Below are positions 36,913-44,982 of a stretch of DNA of 64,000 nt, one piece after another. The stretch is from Nocardioides deserti (lineage in GTDB: Bacteria > Actinomycetota > Actinomycetes > Propionibacteriales > Nocardioidaceae): positions 62,001-126,000 of the forward strand of contig NZ_JACMYC010000008.1 in assembly GCF_014266025.1 (NCBI RefSeq), in the 5' to 3' direction. The position numbers were made by a program, and so were the translations under genes. The first letter of the stretch is position 1. Each line of letters begins with the position of its first letter. The notes under the pieces were generated by a model, which did not search any database, was not told where the DNA came from, and was given only the letters and a program-made list of their open reading frames with translations.

Positions 36913-37983
36913 GTGCTCTTCACCGCCAGCACCGTCAAGGACACCCTGCCCAACATCGAGCGGTTCGTGACCGGCAACCTCGCCGGCGGCGTCGACCACA
37001 TGATCGTCTTCCTCGACGCCGGCGACCCCGAGGTGCGGGCCTGGCTCGACGAGCACCCGCACGTCACCTGCGTCCGCACCGACGCCTCCTGGTGGAACGG
37101 CGAGCGGCCGGCCGAGCTCAACGTGCGCCAGCGGATCAACGCCAACGTCGCGAAGGCGCTGCTCAGCCTGGTCGAGGGTGCGGAGTGGGTCTTCCACGTC
37201 GACGCGGACGAGGTCGTGCAGGTCGACCGTGCGGTGCTGGCCGCCGTGCCGGAGGAGACCCGGGTGGTGAAGCTGGCGCCGCTCGAGGCGGTCAGCCGCA
37301 AGCACTGGGACGGCGACCCCACCTGGTTCAAGCGGCTGCTCGGCAAGCCCGACCTCACGCTGCTCCAGACGCTCGGCGTGATCGACCGGCCCTCGAACGG
37401 CGCGTACTTCCACGGCCACGTCGACGGGAAGTCCGGCGTGCGGCCGGCCACCGACGTCTGGCTGACCCTCCACCACGGCGTGGACGCCGCCAAGGCCGAG
37501 CTGCCGGCGTACGCCGACGCCGACCGGCTGCGGCTCCTGCACTACGAGTCCTACTCCGGCGAGGACTTCGTCCGGAAGTGGACCTCGATCCTGGCCGCCG
37601 GCCCGATGGCCAACTTTCGCCCGGCCCGCGAGCCCACCGCGGTCGCCCTGCGCGCGCTCATCGACAAGGGGCTCAGCGAGGAGCAGGCCGCGCCGTACCT
37701 CATGCGGATCTTCGAGCGCACCACCGAGGACGACTTCGACACCCTCCGCGACCTCCGCCTGCTCGTCGAGGTCGACCCGCGGCAGGGGACGCACGTGCCG
37801 GCGACGGCGACCGACGGCGACCTCGAGCACCTGCACGCGCTGCTGGACGGCGTGCGCGGCGAGCCGAAGCGGTCCTTCCACCCGGGCGAGCCGGCCGCGG
37901 CCGCCGAGGAGGTCCTCACCCGGGTCGCGGGCGGCAGCCGGTACGCCGCTAGGGGAGCGCGTAGGTTCCTGCGTCGGTCCTGA
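36913..37983 (+). CDS. Glycosyltransferase family 2-like protein
   Basis: 356 residues. It starts directly with a GT2-like strand (LFTASTVKDTLPNIERFV), then HMIVFLDAGDPEVRAWL and a metal motif VFHVDADEVV near residue 97. DLTLLQTLGVIDRPSNGAYF and the C-terminal helical part are characteristic of a group of uncharacterised actinobacterial GT2 proteins. TAGGGT at 36901-36906 is 6 nt before the GTG, so probably leaderless. It converges on mutY, overlapping it by 35 nt. Confidence 0.75.
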   Translation: MLFTASTVKDTLPNIERFVTGNLAGGVDHMIVFLDAGDPEVRAWLDEHPHVTCVRTDASWWNGERPAELNVRQRINANVAKALLSLVEGAEWVFHVDADEVVQVDRAVLAAVPEETRVVKLAPLEAVSRKHWDGDPTWFKRLLGKPDLTLLQTLGVIDRPSNGAYFHGHVDGKSGVRPATDVWLTLHHGVDAAKAELPAYADADRLRLLHYESYSGEDFVRKWTSILAAGPMANFRPAREPTAVALRALIDKGLSEEQAAPYLMRIFERTTEDDFDTLRDLRLLVEVDPRQGTHVPATATDGDLEHLHALLDGVRGEPKRSFHPGEPAAAAEEVLTRVAGGSRYAARGARRFLRRS

Positions 37984-38815
37984 CCGCCAGGCCGTCCTCG
38001 ACCAGCCCGGCCAGCGAGCGCACCCGCTGGGCATCGTCCGCCCAGACCGCGTCGAGCCGGCTGAGGTGCACGGGCCCGTCCGCGTCGCGCAGCACGGCCA
38101 GCAGCCGGCCGCGGCACTGCCGGTCCGTCCCGGCCCAGGTCTGCACCTTCCGCGGTGGCCCGTCGTACGCCGGGTGGCCGGCCGCGCGCCAGGCGCACAA
38201 GGAGGCCACGGGGCACTCGGTGCACCGCGGGCGGGCGGCGGTGCAGACCAGCGCGCCGAGCTCCATGACCGCCACGGACCAGGTCGCCGCGGTCGCCTCG
38301 TCGTCGGGCAGCAGCTCGCGGGCCGTCTCCCGCTCGGCCTTCGTCACGTGCTGGGCCGGCAGCTCGACACCGCCGACCGTGCGGGCGAGGACGCGGCGCA
38401 CGTTGGTGTCGAGCACGACGTGGCGCTGGCCGAAGGCGAAGCTGGCGACCGCGGCCGCGGTGTACTCGCCGACGCCGGGCAGCGCGAGCAGCGCGGCGTG
38501 GTCGTCGGGCACCTCGCCGCCGTGCCGCTCGACGATGGCCTGCGCAGCCGCGTGCAGCCGCAGCGCCCGGCGCGGGTAGCCGAGCCGGCCCCACATGCGC
38601 ACCGCCTCGCCGGTCGGCTCCGCGGCCAGGTCCGCCGGCGTCGGCCAGCGGTCGAGCCACTGCTCGTGGACCGGAAGCACGCGCGCCACGGGGGTCTGCT
38701 GGAGCATCAGCTCGGAGACGAGCACCGACCACGGGGAGGCCTCGGGGCGGCGCCACGGGAGGTCGCGCTGGGAGGTGTCGTACCACCGCAGGACCGGCTC
38801 GTGCAGGGCGCTCAC
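37949..38815 (-). CDS. mutY: A/G-specific adenine glycosylase
   Basis: 288 residues. The helix-hairpin-helix and GPD region reads LLALPGVGEYTAAAVASFAF with the catalytic Asp in VVLDTNVRRVLAR; the 4Fe-4S ligands are C-X6-C-X2-C-X5-C in CTAARPRCTECPVASLC. It removes adenine mispaired with 8-oxoguanine. The C-terminal 8-oxoG-recognition domain seen in E. coli MutY is truncated here, as in many actinobacteria. GTG 38815 has GGGGAGG upstream. The 3' end overlaps the opposing glycosyltransferase gene. Confidence 0.95.
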   Translation of the reverse strand: MSALHEPVLRWYDTSQRDLPWRRPEASPWSVLVSELMLQQTPVARVLPVHEQWLDRWPTPADLAAEPTGEAVRMWGRLGYPRRALRLHAAAQAIVERHGGEVPDDHAALLALPGVGEYTAAAVASFAFGQRHVVLDTNVRRVLARTVGGVELPAQHVTKAERETARELLPDDEATAATWSVAVMELGALVCTAARPRCTECPVASLCAWRAAGHPAYDGPPRKVQTWAGTDRQCRGRLLAVLRDADGPVHLSRLDAVWADDAQRVRSLAGLVEDGLAVRTDAGTYALP

Positions 38816-38893
38816 CGCGACATCCTCCCCGACCTCCCGGCACGCGCGGTGTGGCACCCCGGATCGGCCGCCGCGGCTGGCTAGCCTGCGGCC

Positions 38894-39679
38894 ATGACGA
38901 CGCTGACCCGGGGACCGCTGCCGCCCGCGGTGTACTGGCGGCGCCGCCTCGTCGTGCTCACCATCGGCCTCGTGCTGGTCCTCGGGCTCGGCCGGCTGCT
39001 CGGCGGCGGGAGCGACGGGTCCGACCCCGACCGGGCGGCGCCCGCCGCGGCCGACGCCAGCCCCAGCCAGACCGTCACGGTGACCCCCTCTGCCGACCTG
39101 ACAGCTGCGGCCACGCCGGGCACGACGGCGACCGCCGGGCCGGGCTCGGGCGAGGGCCGGAGCGACGGCGAGGGCGGCAAGGGCAAGGCGAAGGGCACGG
39201 GGAAGCCGGGCTCGTCCGCGTCGAGCGAGCCGGTGCTCGCCCCGCCGGTGGGCCGCTGCGAGGGCACCGACGTCGCGGTGACGCCGGAGGTCTCGAAGGC
39301 GGTCGCCGGCCGCGACGTGACGGTCGTGCTGAACCTCCGCACCGTCAGCACCCCGGCCTGCACCTGGCGGGTCAGCCGGGCCAACGTCGACCTCTCGATC
39401 ACCTCGGGCCGCGACGGCATCTGGTCCACCCGCCAGTGCGGCAAGGCCCTGCCCGGCGAGGACGTCGTCGTCCGCAACAACGTCACCACGGCGGTGCCGA
39501 TCACCTGGAACGCCGCCCGGATGGACGACTCCTGCTCCCGGATCACCGAGTGGGCTCTCCCCGGCTACTACCACGCCACCGCGGCCGCCCTCGGCGGCGA
39601 GCCGAGCGACGTCCAGTTCGAGCTGGAGGCGCCCGTCGCCGCCACCGTCACCAAGACCGCGGAGCCCAAGCGCCGCTGA
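38894..39679 (+). CDS. Membrane-anchored extracytoplasmic protein, unknown function
   Basis: 261 residues. One N-terminal membrane segment (LVVLTIGLVLVLGLGRLL) precedes about 80 residues of Ser/Thr/Pro/Gly/Lys-rich linker. A C-terminal, probably beta-sandwich domain follows with four Cys (GRCEGTD, PACTWRV, RQCGKA, DSCSRI) that could form two disulfides outside the cell. No enzyme motif. TAGCCT at 38882-38887 lies 6 nt before the ATG. It sits between mutY and disA but nothing links it to DNA repair. Confidence 0.7.
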   Translation: MTTLTRGPLPPAVYWRRRLVVLTIGLVLVLGLGRLLGGGSDGSDPDRAAPAAADASPSQTVTVTPSADLTAAATPGTTATAGPGSGEGRSDGEGGKGKAKGTGKPGSSASSEPVLAPPVGRCEGTDVAVTPEVSKAVAGRDVTVVLNLRTVSTPACTWRVSRANVDLSITSGRDGIWSTRQCGKALPGEDVVVRNNVTTAVPITWNAARMDDSCSRITEWALPGYYHATAAALGGEPSDVQFELEAPVAATVTKTAEPKRR

Positions 39680-39701
39680 GCAGCGGGGCAGGGCGCAACG
39701 G

Positions 39702-40787
39702 TCAGACGTACCGCTCGAGGATCGTCGACTCGGCGAGCCGGGAGAGGCCCTCGCGGACGGAGCGGGCGCGGAGCTCACCGACGCCGTCGACGGCCTGGAG
39801 GTCGTCGATGCCGGCGGACAGGAGCTTCTGCAGGGTGCCGAAGTGCTCCACCAGCCGGTCGACGACCGTCGCGGGCAGGCGGGGGACCTTCGCGAGCAGG
39901 CGGTAGCCGCGGGGCGCTACGGCGCCGTCGAGGTGCTCGGCGGTGCCGAGACCGAGCACGCGGGCGGTGGAGGCGGGGTCGACGAGCTCGGTCGGCGTGA
40001 GGGCCTCGAGCTTGGCGATGACGTCCTCGGGGCTCTTGCTGCGCTTGCCCGCGGGGAGGTAGTCGCGGATGACCAGCTCGCGCTCGGCGTCGACGCCGGT
40101 GACCAGCTCCTCGAGCTGGAGGCTGAGCAGGCGGCCGTCGGTGCCGAGCTCGAGCACGTAGTCCTCGATCTCTCGGGCGATCCGGATGACCATCTCCAGC
40201 CGCTGCGCGACGACGGCGACGTCGCGGACGGTCACCAGGTCCTCGATCTCCAGCGCGGAGAGCGTGGAGGCGACCTCGTCGAGGCGCAGCTTGTACCGCT
40301 CGAGGGTGGCCAGCGCCTGGTTCGCGCGGGACAGGATCTGCCCGGAGTCCTCGAGCACGTGCCGGGTCTCGCCGACGTACGCCGCGATGATCTGCATCGA
40401 CTGGGACACCGAGATCACCGGGAAGCCGGTCTGGCGGGCGACCCGGTCGGCGGTGCGGTGCCGGGTGCCGGTCTCCTCGGAGTGGATCGTGTGGTCCGGC
40501 ATCAGGTGGACGGCGGCGCGGAGGATCCGGGTGAGGTTCTCGTCGACGATGATGCCGCCGTCCATCTTGGCCAGCTCGCGCAGGCCGGTGGCGGTGAAGG
40601 GCACGTCGAGGACGAAGCCGCCGGTCGAGATCGACTCCACGACCTTGTCGTTGCCGAGCACGATCAGTGCGCCGGTGCGGCCGCGCAGGATCCGCTCGAG
40701 CCCGTCACGCATGGCGGTGCCCGGCGCGATCGAGGCGAGGGTGGCGCGCAGGCGGAGGAGGTCGTCGGAGCGGTCGTTGGCCACCAC
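39702..40787 (-). CDS. disA: DNA integrity scanning diadenylate cyclase
   Basis: 361 residues. The DAC domain occupies the first 150 residues: GTGALIVLGND-type strand (here GRTGALIVLGNDKVVESIST), then LAKMDGGIIVDENLTRI and SEETGTRHRTADRVARQTG. The RHR catalytic motif is intact; the usual DGA triplet reads DGG. Helical spine and a C-terminal helix-hairpin-helix DNA-binding segment (DLQAVDGVGELRARSV) follow. It makes c-di-AMP from ATP and senses branched DNA. It is encoded 53 nt after radA on the same strand, matching the known RadA-DisA partnership. Confidence 0.95.
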   Translation of the reverse strand: MVANDRSDDLLRLRATLASIAPGTAMRDGLERILRGRTGALIVLGNDKVVESISTGGFVLDVPFTATGLRELAKMDGGIIVDENLTRILRAAVHLMPDHTIHSEETGTRHRTADRVARQTGFPVISVSQSMQIIAAYVGETRHVLEDSGQILSRANQALATLERYKLRLDEVASTLSALEIEDLVTVRDVAVVAQRLEMVIRIAREIEDYVLELGTDGRLLSLQLEELVTGVDAERELVIRDYLPAGKRSKSPEDVIAKLEALTPTELVDPASTARVLGLGTAEHLDGAVAPRGYRLLAKVPRLPATVVDRLVEHFGTLQKLLSAGIDDLQAVDGVGELRARSVREGLSRLAESTILERYV

Positions 40788-40840
40788 GCGTGTCCTCCTG
40801 TCCTGGTCGCCGGCTGGTGCAGCCTAAGCGACGAACGCCC

Positions 40841-42256
40841 TCAGTCGCCCAGCGGCAGGCGGCGCGCCTGTCGGGCGGTCAGGCCGAGGTAGTGCAGCGC
40901 CGCCGCGACCGAGGGCACCTCGACGACCCGCATCCCCTCGACGGTCCTCGGCTGCTCGGCGCGCGGATCGACCGGCGCGCCGGCCGGGCGGGGGACCAGG
41001 GCGGTCTTGAAGCCCAGCCGGGCGGCCTCCGCCAGGCGCACCTCGAGGTCCCGCACCCGGCGCAGCTCGCCGGACAGGCCGATCTCGCCCATGGTGACCA
41101 CGCCGGGCGGGGGCGGCGTCGCGAGGGTGGCCGAGGCCAGGGCGACGGCGACCGCGAGGTCGGCCGAGGGCTCGTGCAGCCGGGCGCCCCCGACGGTCGA
41201 GGCAAACACGTCGTGGTTGACCAGCTTGAGCCCCACGTGCTGCTGGAGCACGGCGAGGACCATCGCGAGCCGGGAGGAGTCCAGGCCCGACGTCGTACGC
41301 CGTGGCCGCTCCTGCGCCGAGAGGGTGGCGAGCGCCTGCACCTCGGCGAGCAGGGGGCGGCGACCCTCCATGGTGACCGCGACGCAGGTGCCCGCGACGC
41401 CCGCGTGGTGGTGCTCGACGAAGAGGCCGGTGGGGTCGGAGACAGCGGTGATGCCGTCCGGGCCGAGGTCGAAGCAGCCGACCTCGTCGACGGGGCCGAA
41501 CCGGTTCTTCATCGCCCGCACCATCCGGAACCGGGAGTCGCGGTCGCCCTCGAAGTGCAGCACCACGTCGACGAGGTGCTCGAGCACCCGGGGGCCCGCG
41601 ATCGAGCCCTCCTTGGTGACGTGGCCGACCAGCACGGTGGTGATCCCGCGCGTCTTGGCCATCCGCACGAGCGCTGCGGAGACCTCCTTGACCTGGGTGA
41701 CCCCGCCGGGCACGCCCTCGACGCCCGTGGCCCCGATGGTCTGCACGGAGTCGACCACGAGCAGCGTCGGGCGGACCTGCTCGACGTGGGTGAGCACCGC
41801 GCCGAGGTCGGTCTCGGCGGCGAGGTAGAGCTGGTCGTGCACGCCGCCGGTGCGGTCGGCCCGCAGCCGCACCTGGGAGGCGGACTCCTCGCCGGTGACG
41901 TAGAGCGTGCGGTGCTGGTAGCGCGCGGTCTGGGCGGCGACCTCGAGCAGCAGCGTGCTCTTGCCGACGCCGGGCTCGCCGGCCAGCAGGATGGCCGCGC
42001 CGGGCACCAGGCCGCCGCCGAGCACCCGGTCGAGCTCCGGCACGCCGCTCGAGCGGTGCGCGGCGTCCTCGACCGCGACCTGGCCGATCGGCACCGCCGC
42101 GGTCGTCACGGGGGTCGCCGCCTGCCGGGCCGCAGGCGCGGTCGCGGCCTCGGCGACCGACCCCCAGGCCTGGCACTCGCCGCAGCGGCCGACCCACTTC
42201 ACGGTCTCCCAGCCGCACTCGGTGCAGCGGTAGGTCGGACGCGGTGGCTTCGGCAT
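40841..42256 (-). CDS. radA: DNA repair protein RadA
   Basis: 471 residues. An N-terminal zinc finger CTECGWETVKWVGRCGEC leads to a RecA-like core with Walker A LAGEPGVGKSTLLLE near residue 90, the RadA motif KNRFGPVDEVGCF, and a C-terminal Lon-like domain. It is a hexameric helicase that processes recombination intermediates. ATG 42256 is chosen over 42286 because TAGCGT lies 7 nt upstream and MPKPPRPTYRC is the conserved N-terminus. It is divergent from the lacI-type gene and cotranscribed with disA. Confidence 0.96.
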   Translation of the reverse strand: MPKPPRPTYRCTECGWETVKWVGRCGECQAWGSVAEAATAPAARQAATPVTTAAVPIGQVAVEDAAHRSSGVPELDRVLGGGLVPGAAILLAGEPGVGKSTLLLEVAAQTARYQHRTLYVTGEESASQVRLRADRTGGVHDQLYLAAETDLGAVLTHVEQVRPTLLVVDSVQTIGATGVEGVPGGVTQVKEVSAALVRMAKTRGITTVLVGHVTKEGSIAGPRVLEHLVDVVLHFEGDRDSRFRMVRAMKNRFGPVDEVGCFDLGPDGITAVSDPTGLFVEHHHAGVAGTCVAVTMEGRRPLLAEVQALATLSAQERPRRTTSGLDSSRLAMVLAVLQQHVGLKLVNHDVFASTVGGARLHEPSADLAVAVALASATLATPPPPGVVTMGEIGLSGELRRVRDLEVRLAEAARLGFKTALVPRPAGAPVDPRAEQPRTVEGMRVVEVPSVAAALHYLGLTARQARRLPLGD

Positions 42257-42293
42257 GGCCCGAACGCTAGGCGAGACCGCCGACATCGCCGGT

Positions 42294-42315
42294 TATATTG
42301 CTTTGGAACGTTCCA
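42294..42315 (+). promoter_or_regulatory. LacI-type operator on its own promoter
   Basis: TATATT (42294-42299) is a near-consensus -10. Directly after it, at the expected transcription start, lies the perfect 12-nt palindrome TGGAACGTTCCA (42304-42315) with a central CG, the usual form of LacI-family operators. This layout predicts autorepression by the gene starting at 42341. Confidence 0.7.
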
Positions 42316-42340
42316 GACGACACGACGGGCGGAGGTCGAG

Positions 42341-43393
42341 GTGGCGCGGATCCCCGGGCGGCTGCCCACGGCGCCACCGACCCTCGCCGACGTCGCCGAG
42401 CGCGCCGGCGTCTCGCGGCAGACGGTCTCGAACGCCGTCAACAACCCCGACCTGCTGCGCTCCGACACGCTGCTGCGCGTGCAGGAGGCGATCGAGGACC
42501 TCGGCTACCTGCCCAACCGGGCGGCCCGCAACCTGCGCACCCGCGCCTCGCACCTGGTCGGGCTGCGGATCAACCCGGTCCAGGAGGGCACGGCCAGCGC
42601 GATCATGGACCGGTTCGTCCACTCGCTCGTCGAGACCTCCCGCGAGGCCGGCAAGCACGTGCTGCTCTTCGCCGGCGACCCGCTCGACCCGCTGGCCGGG
42701 TACGACGACCTGCTGCGCTCCACGGCCGTGGACGCCTTCGTCGTCACCGACACCTACCTCGGCAACCCGCAGGCGACGTGGCTCGGCGCCCGCCGTGCGC
42801 CGTTCGTCGCGTTCGGCCGGCCCTGGGACAACCCGTCGGCCACCCACCCCTGGGTCGACGTCGACGGCGCGGCGGGCTGCGCCCTGGCCACCACCCACCT
42901 GCTCGACCAGGGCCACGAGCGGGTCGCCTGGATCGGGTGGCGCAAGGACTCCTGGATCGGGGAGGACCGCCGCTCGGGCTGGACCCGTGCCATGCACGAG
43001 CGCGGCCTGCCCACGACCGGCCTCGCGTCACGCGTGGAGGACACGGTCGCCTCGGGCAGGGGTGCGAGCGCCGTGCTGCTCGACGAGGCCCGTCCCACGG
43101 CGTTCGTCTGCGCCTCCGACACGCTGGCGATGGGCGTCCTGCACACCCTGGCCGAGCGCGGGCTGGCCGCCGGGCGCGACGTGGCCGTGGTCGGCTTCGA
43201 CGACTCCCAGGTCGCGCAGGTGGTGCCGCCGGGCCTCACCTCGGTGCGCCAGCCGCTCGAGGAGGTCGCGGTCGAGGTCGTCAAGGCGCTCGAGGGGCTC
43301 CTGGCCCACCCGCCGGCCGTCGGTCCGGGCGTCCTGCTCACCCCGACCCTGGCCGTGCGCGGCTCGTCGTCGGCGGTCGGCTTCGGTAGCTGA
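42341..43393 (+). CDS. LacI-family transcriptional regulator
   Basis: 350 residues. The LacI HTH TLADVAERAGVSRQTVSNAVN is summarised here by TLADVAERAGVS and QTVSNAVNNP; a hinge helix region with YLPNRAARNLRT follows. The periplasmic-binding-like domain includes AFVVTDTYLGN and TAFVCASDTLAMGVLH. The GTG at 42341 has GGAGG 5 nt upstream. No sugar transport or catabolic gene is adjacent, so the effector is unknown; a palindromic operator sits on its promoter. Confidence 0.9.
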   Translation: MARIPGRLPTAPPTLADVAERAGVSRQTVSNAVNNPDLLRSDTLLRVQEAIEDLGYLPNRAARNLRTRASHLVGLRINPVQEGTASAIMDRFVHSLVETSREAGKHVLLFAGDPLDPLAGYDDLLRSTAVDAFVVTDTYLGNPQATWLGARRAPFVAFGRPWDNPSATHPWVDVDGAAGCALATTHLLDQGHERVAWIGWRKDSWIGEDRRSGWTRAMHERGLPTTGLASRVEDTVASGRGASAVLLDEARPTAFVCASDTLAMGVLHTLAERGLAAGRDVAVVGFDDSQVAQVVPPGLTSVRQPLEEVAVEVVKALEGLLAHPPAVGPGVLLTPTLAVRGSSSAVGFGS

Positions 43394-43412
43394 CCGGCTG
43401 GGCCTCCGCGAC

Positions 43413-43538
43413 CACAGTCGCGCAATTGCGCGATTGTCGACGCGCGGTCCTCCGCGACCACGATCGCGCAATTGAACGGTTGTGTCGGGTTTTCGAGCCC
43501 GGAGCCCGCTACAACCGCGCAATTGAACGATCGTTGAC
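43413..43538. repeat. Intergenic palindrome family 2, units A, B and C
   Basis: Three units sharing CGCGCAATTG (43419-43428, 43465-43474, 43516-43525) fill most of the gap between the converging lacI-type and methyltransferase genes. Unit A is a 24-nt inverted repeat with a single wobble position (ACAGTCGCGCAA with TTGCGCGATTGT). Units B and C continue as CGCGCAATTGAACG and are asymmetric. They match units D and E at 20569-20652. Confidence 0.8.
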
Positions 43539-43558
43539 CCGAGGACCGAGCCGAGGCC

Positions 43559-44338
43559 TCAGAAGGTCCGCCACCACAGGTTGACCGCGTAGTCGACGCC
43601 GGTGCCCTCGTGCTCGGCGAGCACCTGCTCGGCCACGGTCGTCGGCAGCTCGATCCGCACGACCGCCTCGAGGTCCTCCCGCGACGAGAACGACCAACCC
43701 ACGTCGAGCGGCACGCGCGTCCACCCCTGCTGCGCCCAGAACCGCTCGACCACCTCGGGCGCGGGCAGGTGTGGGAAGCCGCGGCGGAACCAGCGGCCGA
43801 ACGTCGAGCGCGACGCGTCGTTGTCGACCACGAACGCGGTGCCCCCACGGCGTACGACGCGGGCCACCTCCGCCAGGCCCGGCTCGCAGCCCGGCCCGAA
43901 GAAGTAGGCCCACCGCGCGTGCACCACGTCGACCGACGAGTCCGGCAGCGGGACCGACTGCGCGGTGCCCCGGAGCACCTCCACCCCCGCCAGCCGACGC
44001 GTACGCCGCCGCGCCAGCGTGACGAGGTCCGGGTGCGGCTCCACGCCGACGACGCGGGCGGCCGTCGCGGCGAACCGCGGCAGGTGGAAGCCCGTGCCGC
44101 AGCCGAGGTCGAGGACGGTCCGCCCGTCCCACGCTGCGACCTCGGCCATCGCGGCCTCGATCCGGCCGTCGGGGTCGACGGCCCGGTTCTCGATCTCGTA
44201 GGTCGCGGTGTGGTGCCAGATGTTCGGGCTCGGGACGGCGCCCGGCGCGACCCCCGGGACGGTCAGAGGCGGACCAGGCCGTTGGGCGTGTTGACCTGCG
44301 CGGCGATGATGCCCGGGGTGCCGTGCGGGGCGACCCAC
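43559..44338 (-). CDS. Class I SAM-dependent methyltransferase (start uncertain)
   Basis: SAM-binding motif I is VLDLGCGTGFHLPRFAA; motif post-I VVGVEPHPDL and motif IV-like SVDVVHARWAYFFGPG follow, so this is a small-molecule type methyltransferase. Conserved-looking sequence begins near 44236 (NIWHHTATYEIENRA), but no ATG, GTG or TTG lies close before it. The GTG at 44338 gives 259 residues and a 76-nt overlap with the VOC gene. A CTG at 44266 overlapping the VOC stop (CTGA) would give 235. Substrate unknown; likely cotranscribed with the VOC protein. Confidence 0.8.
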   Translation of the reverse strand: MGRPARHPGHHRRAGQHAQRPGPPLTVPGVAPGAVPSPNIWHHTATYEIENRAVDPDGRIEAAMAEVAAWDGRTVLDLGCGTGFHLPRFAATAARVVGVEPHPDLVTLARRRTRRLAGVEVLRGTAQSVPLPDSSVDVVHARWAYFFGPGCEPGLAEVARVVRRGGTAFVVDNDASRSTFGRWFRRGFPHLPAPEVVERFWAQQGWTRVPLDVGWSFSSREDLEAVVRIELPTTVAEQVLAEHEGTGVDYAVNLWWRTF

Positions 44339-44901
44339 TCGACCTTCACGTCCTCCAGCGGCGCCTCGACGGTCTCGCCGAGCCACTCGCTCACCCGCTG
44401 CGGGTCGCCGGCGATCTCCAGGCAGGCCAGCGACCAGTCGGGCGACGCGCCCGATGACGGACGGAGCTCCGCGGGGCTCTCCCACTCGATGAAGAACGGC
44501 AGCTGCGGGTCGGCGATGAGGCCGTTGACGCCGATCTGCTTCCAGCGCAGCTCGGTGCCGTCGGGGCGGTGCCGGTTGCCCTGCGCGGCCTGGCGGCCCA
44601 GCCGGGCCTCCACGGGGCCGATGTCGGGGACGGCCACGACCCAGCCGAGCCAGCCGCCACCGAGGGCGGAGCGGGCGCGCACGGCCTGGCCGAACGGGGC
44701 CTTGTCCGAGGCCGGGTGGTCCAGCACCTCGACGATCTCGAGGTAGGTGCCGCCGCCGAGCGCGAGCGTCATGTTGCGGGTGCCGAAGCGTGGGTGCACG
44801 CCTCCGTCACTGAACTCCCGGCCGAGCAGGCCCCCGATGCGCTGGGCGGTGCTGGCCAGGCCATCGGGTCCTGCGGCGTACGAGAGATGGTCCAGGCGCA
44901 T
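44263..44901 (-). CDS. VOC/glyoxalase-like domain protein
   Basis: 212 residues. The N-terminus (RLDHLSYAAG) and TYLEIVEVLD are typical of the glyoxalase-like fold; LPFFIEW in the middle is a common second-strand block of this subfamily (PF13468-like). Metal-ligand residues are plausible (His4, Glu) but not certain, so no reaction is assigned. It is followed by, and overlaps, a methyltransferase gene. CACAAT 6 nt before the ATG nearly fits the leaderless box. Confidence 0.75.
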   Translation of the reverse strand: MRLDHLSYAAGPDGLASTAQRIGGLLGREFSDGGVHPRFGTRNMTLALGGGTYLEIVEVLDHPASDKAPFGQAVRARSALGGGWLGWVVAVPDIGPVEARLGRQAAQGNRHRPDGTELRWKQIGVNGLIADPQLPFFIEWESPAELRPSSGASPDWSLACLEIAGDPQRVSEWLGETVEAPLEDVKVEWVAPHGTPGIIAAQVNTPNGLVRL

Positions 44902-44982
44902 GTCGGCATTGTGCGCGAGAGGCGCAGATCACTCGGACACTGGGGTGGGGATGTCTTGACGTCGAGAGGTTCCGTGTGTCCC

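Noticed and set aside
42257..42286. Upstream ATG for radA at 42286
   Set aside because: The -10 box TAGCGT lies between the two ATGs, so a leaderless transcript would start at 42256; the added residues are not RadA-like.
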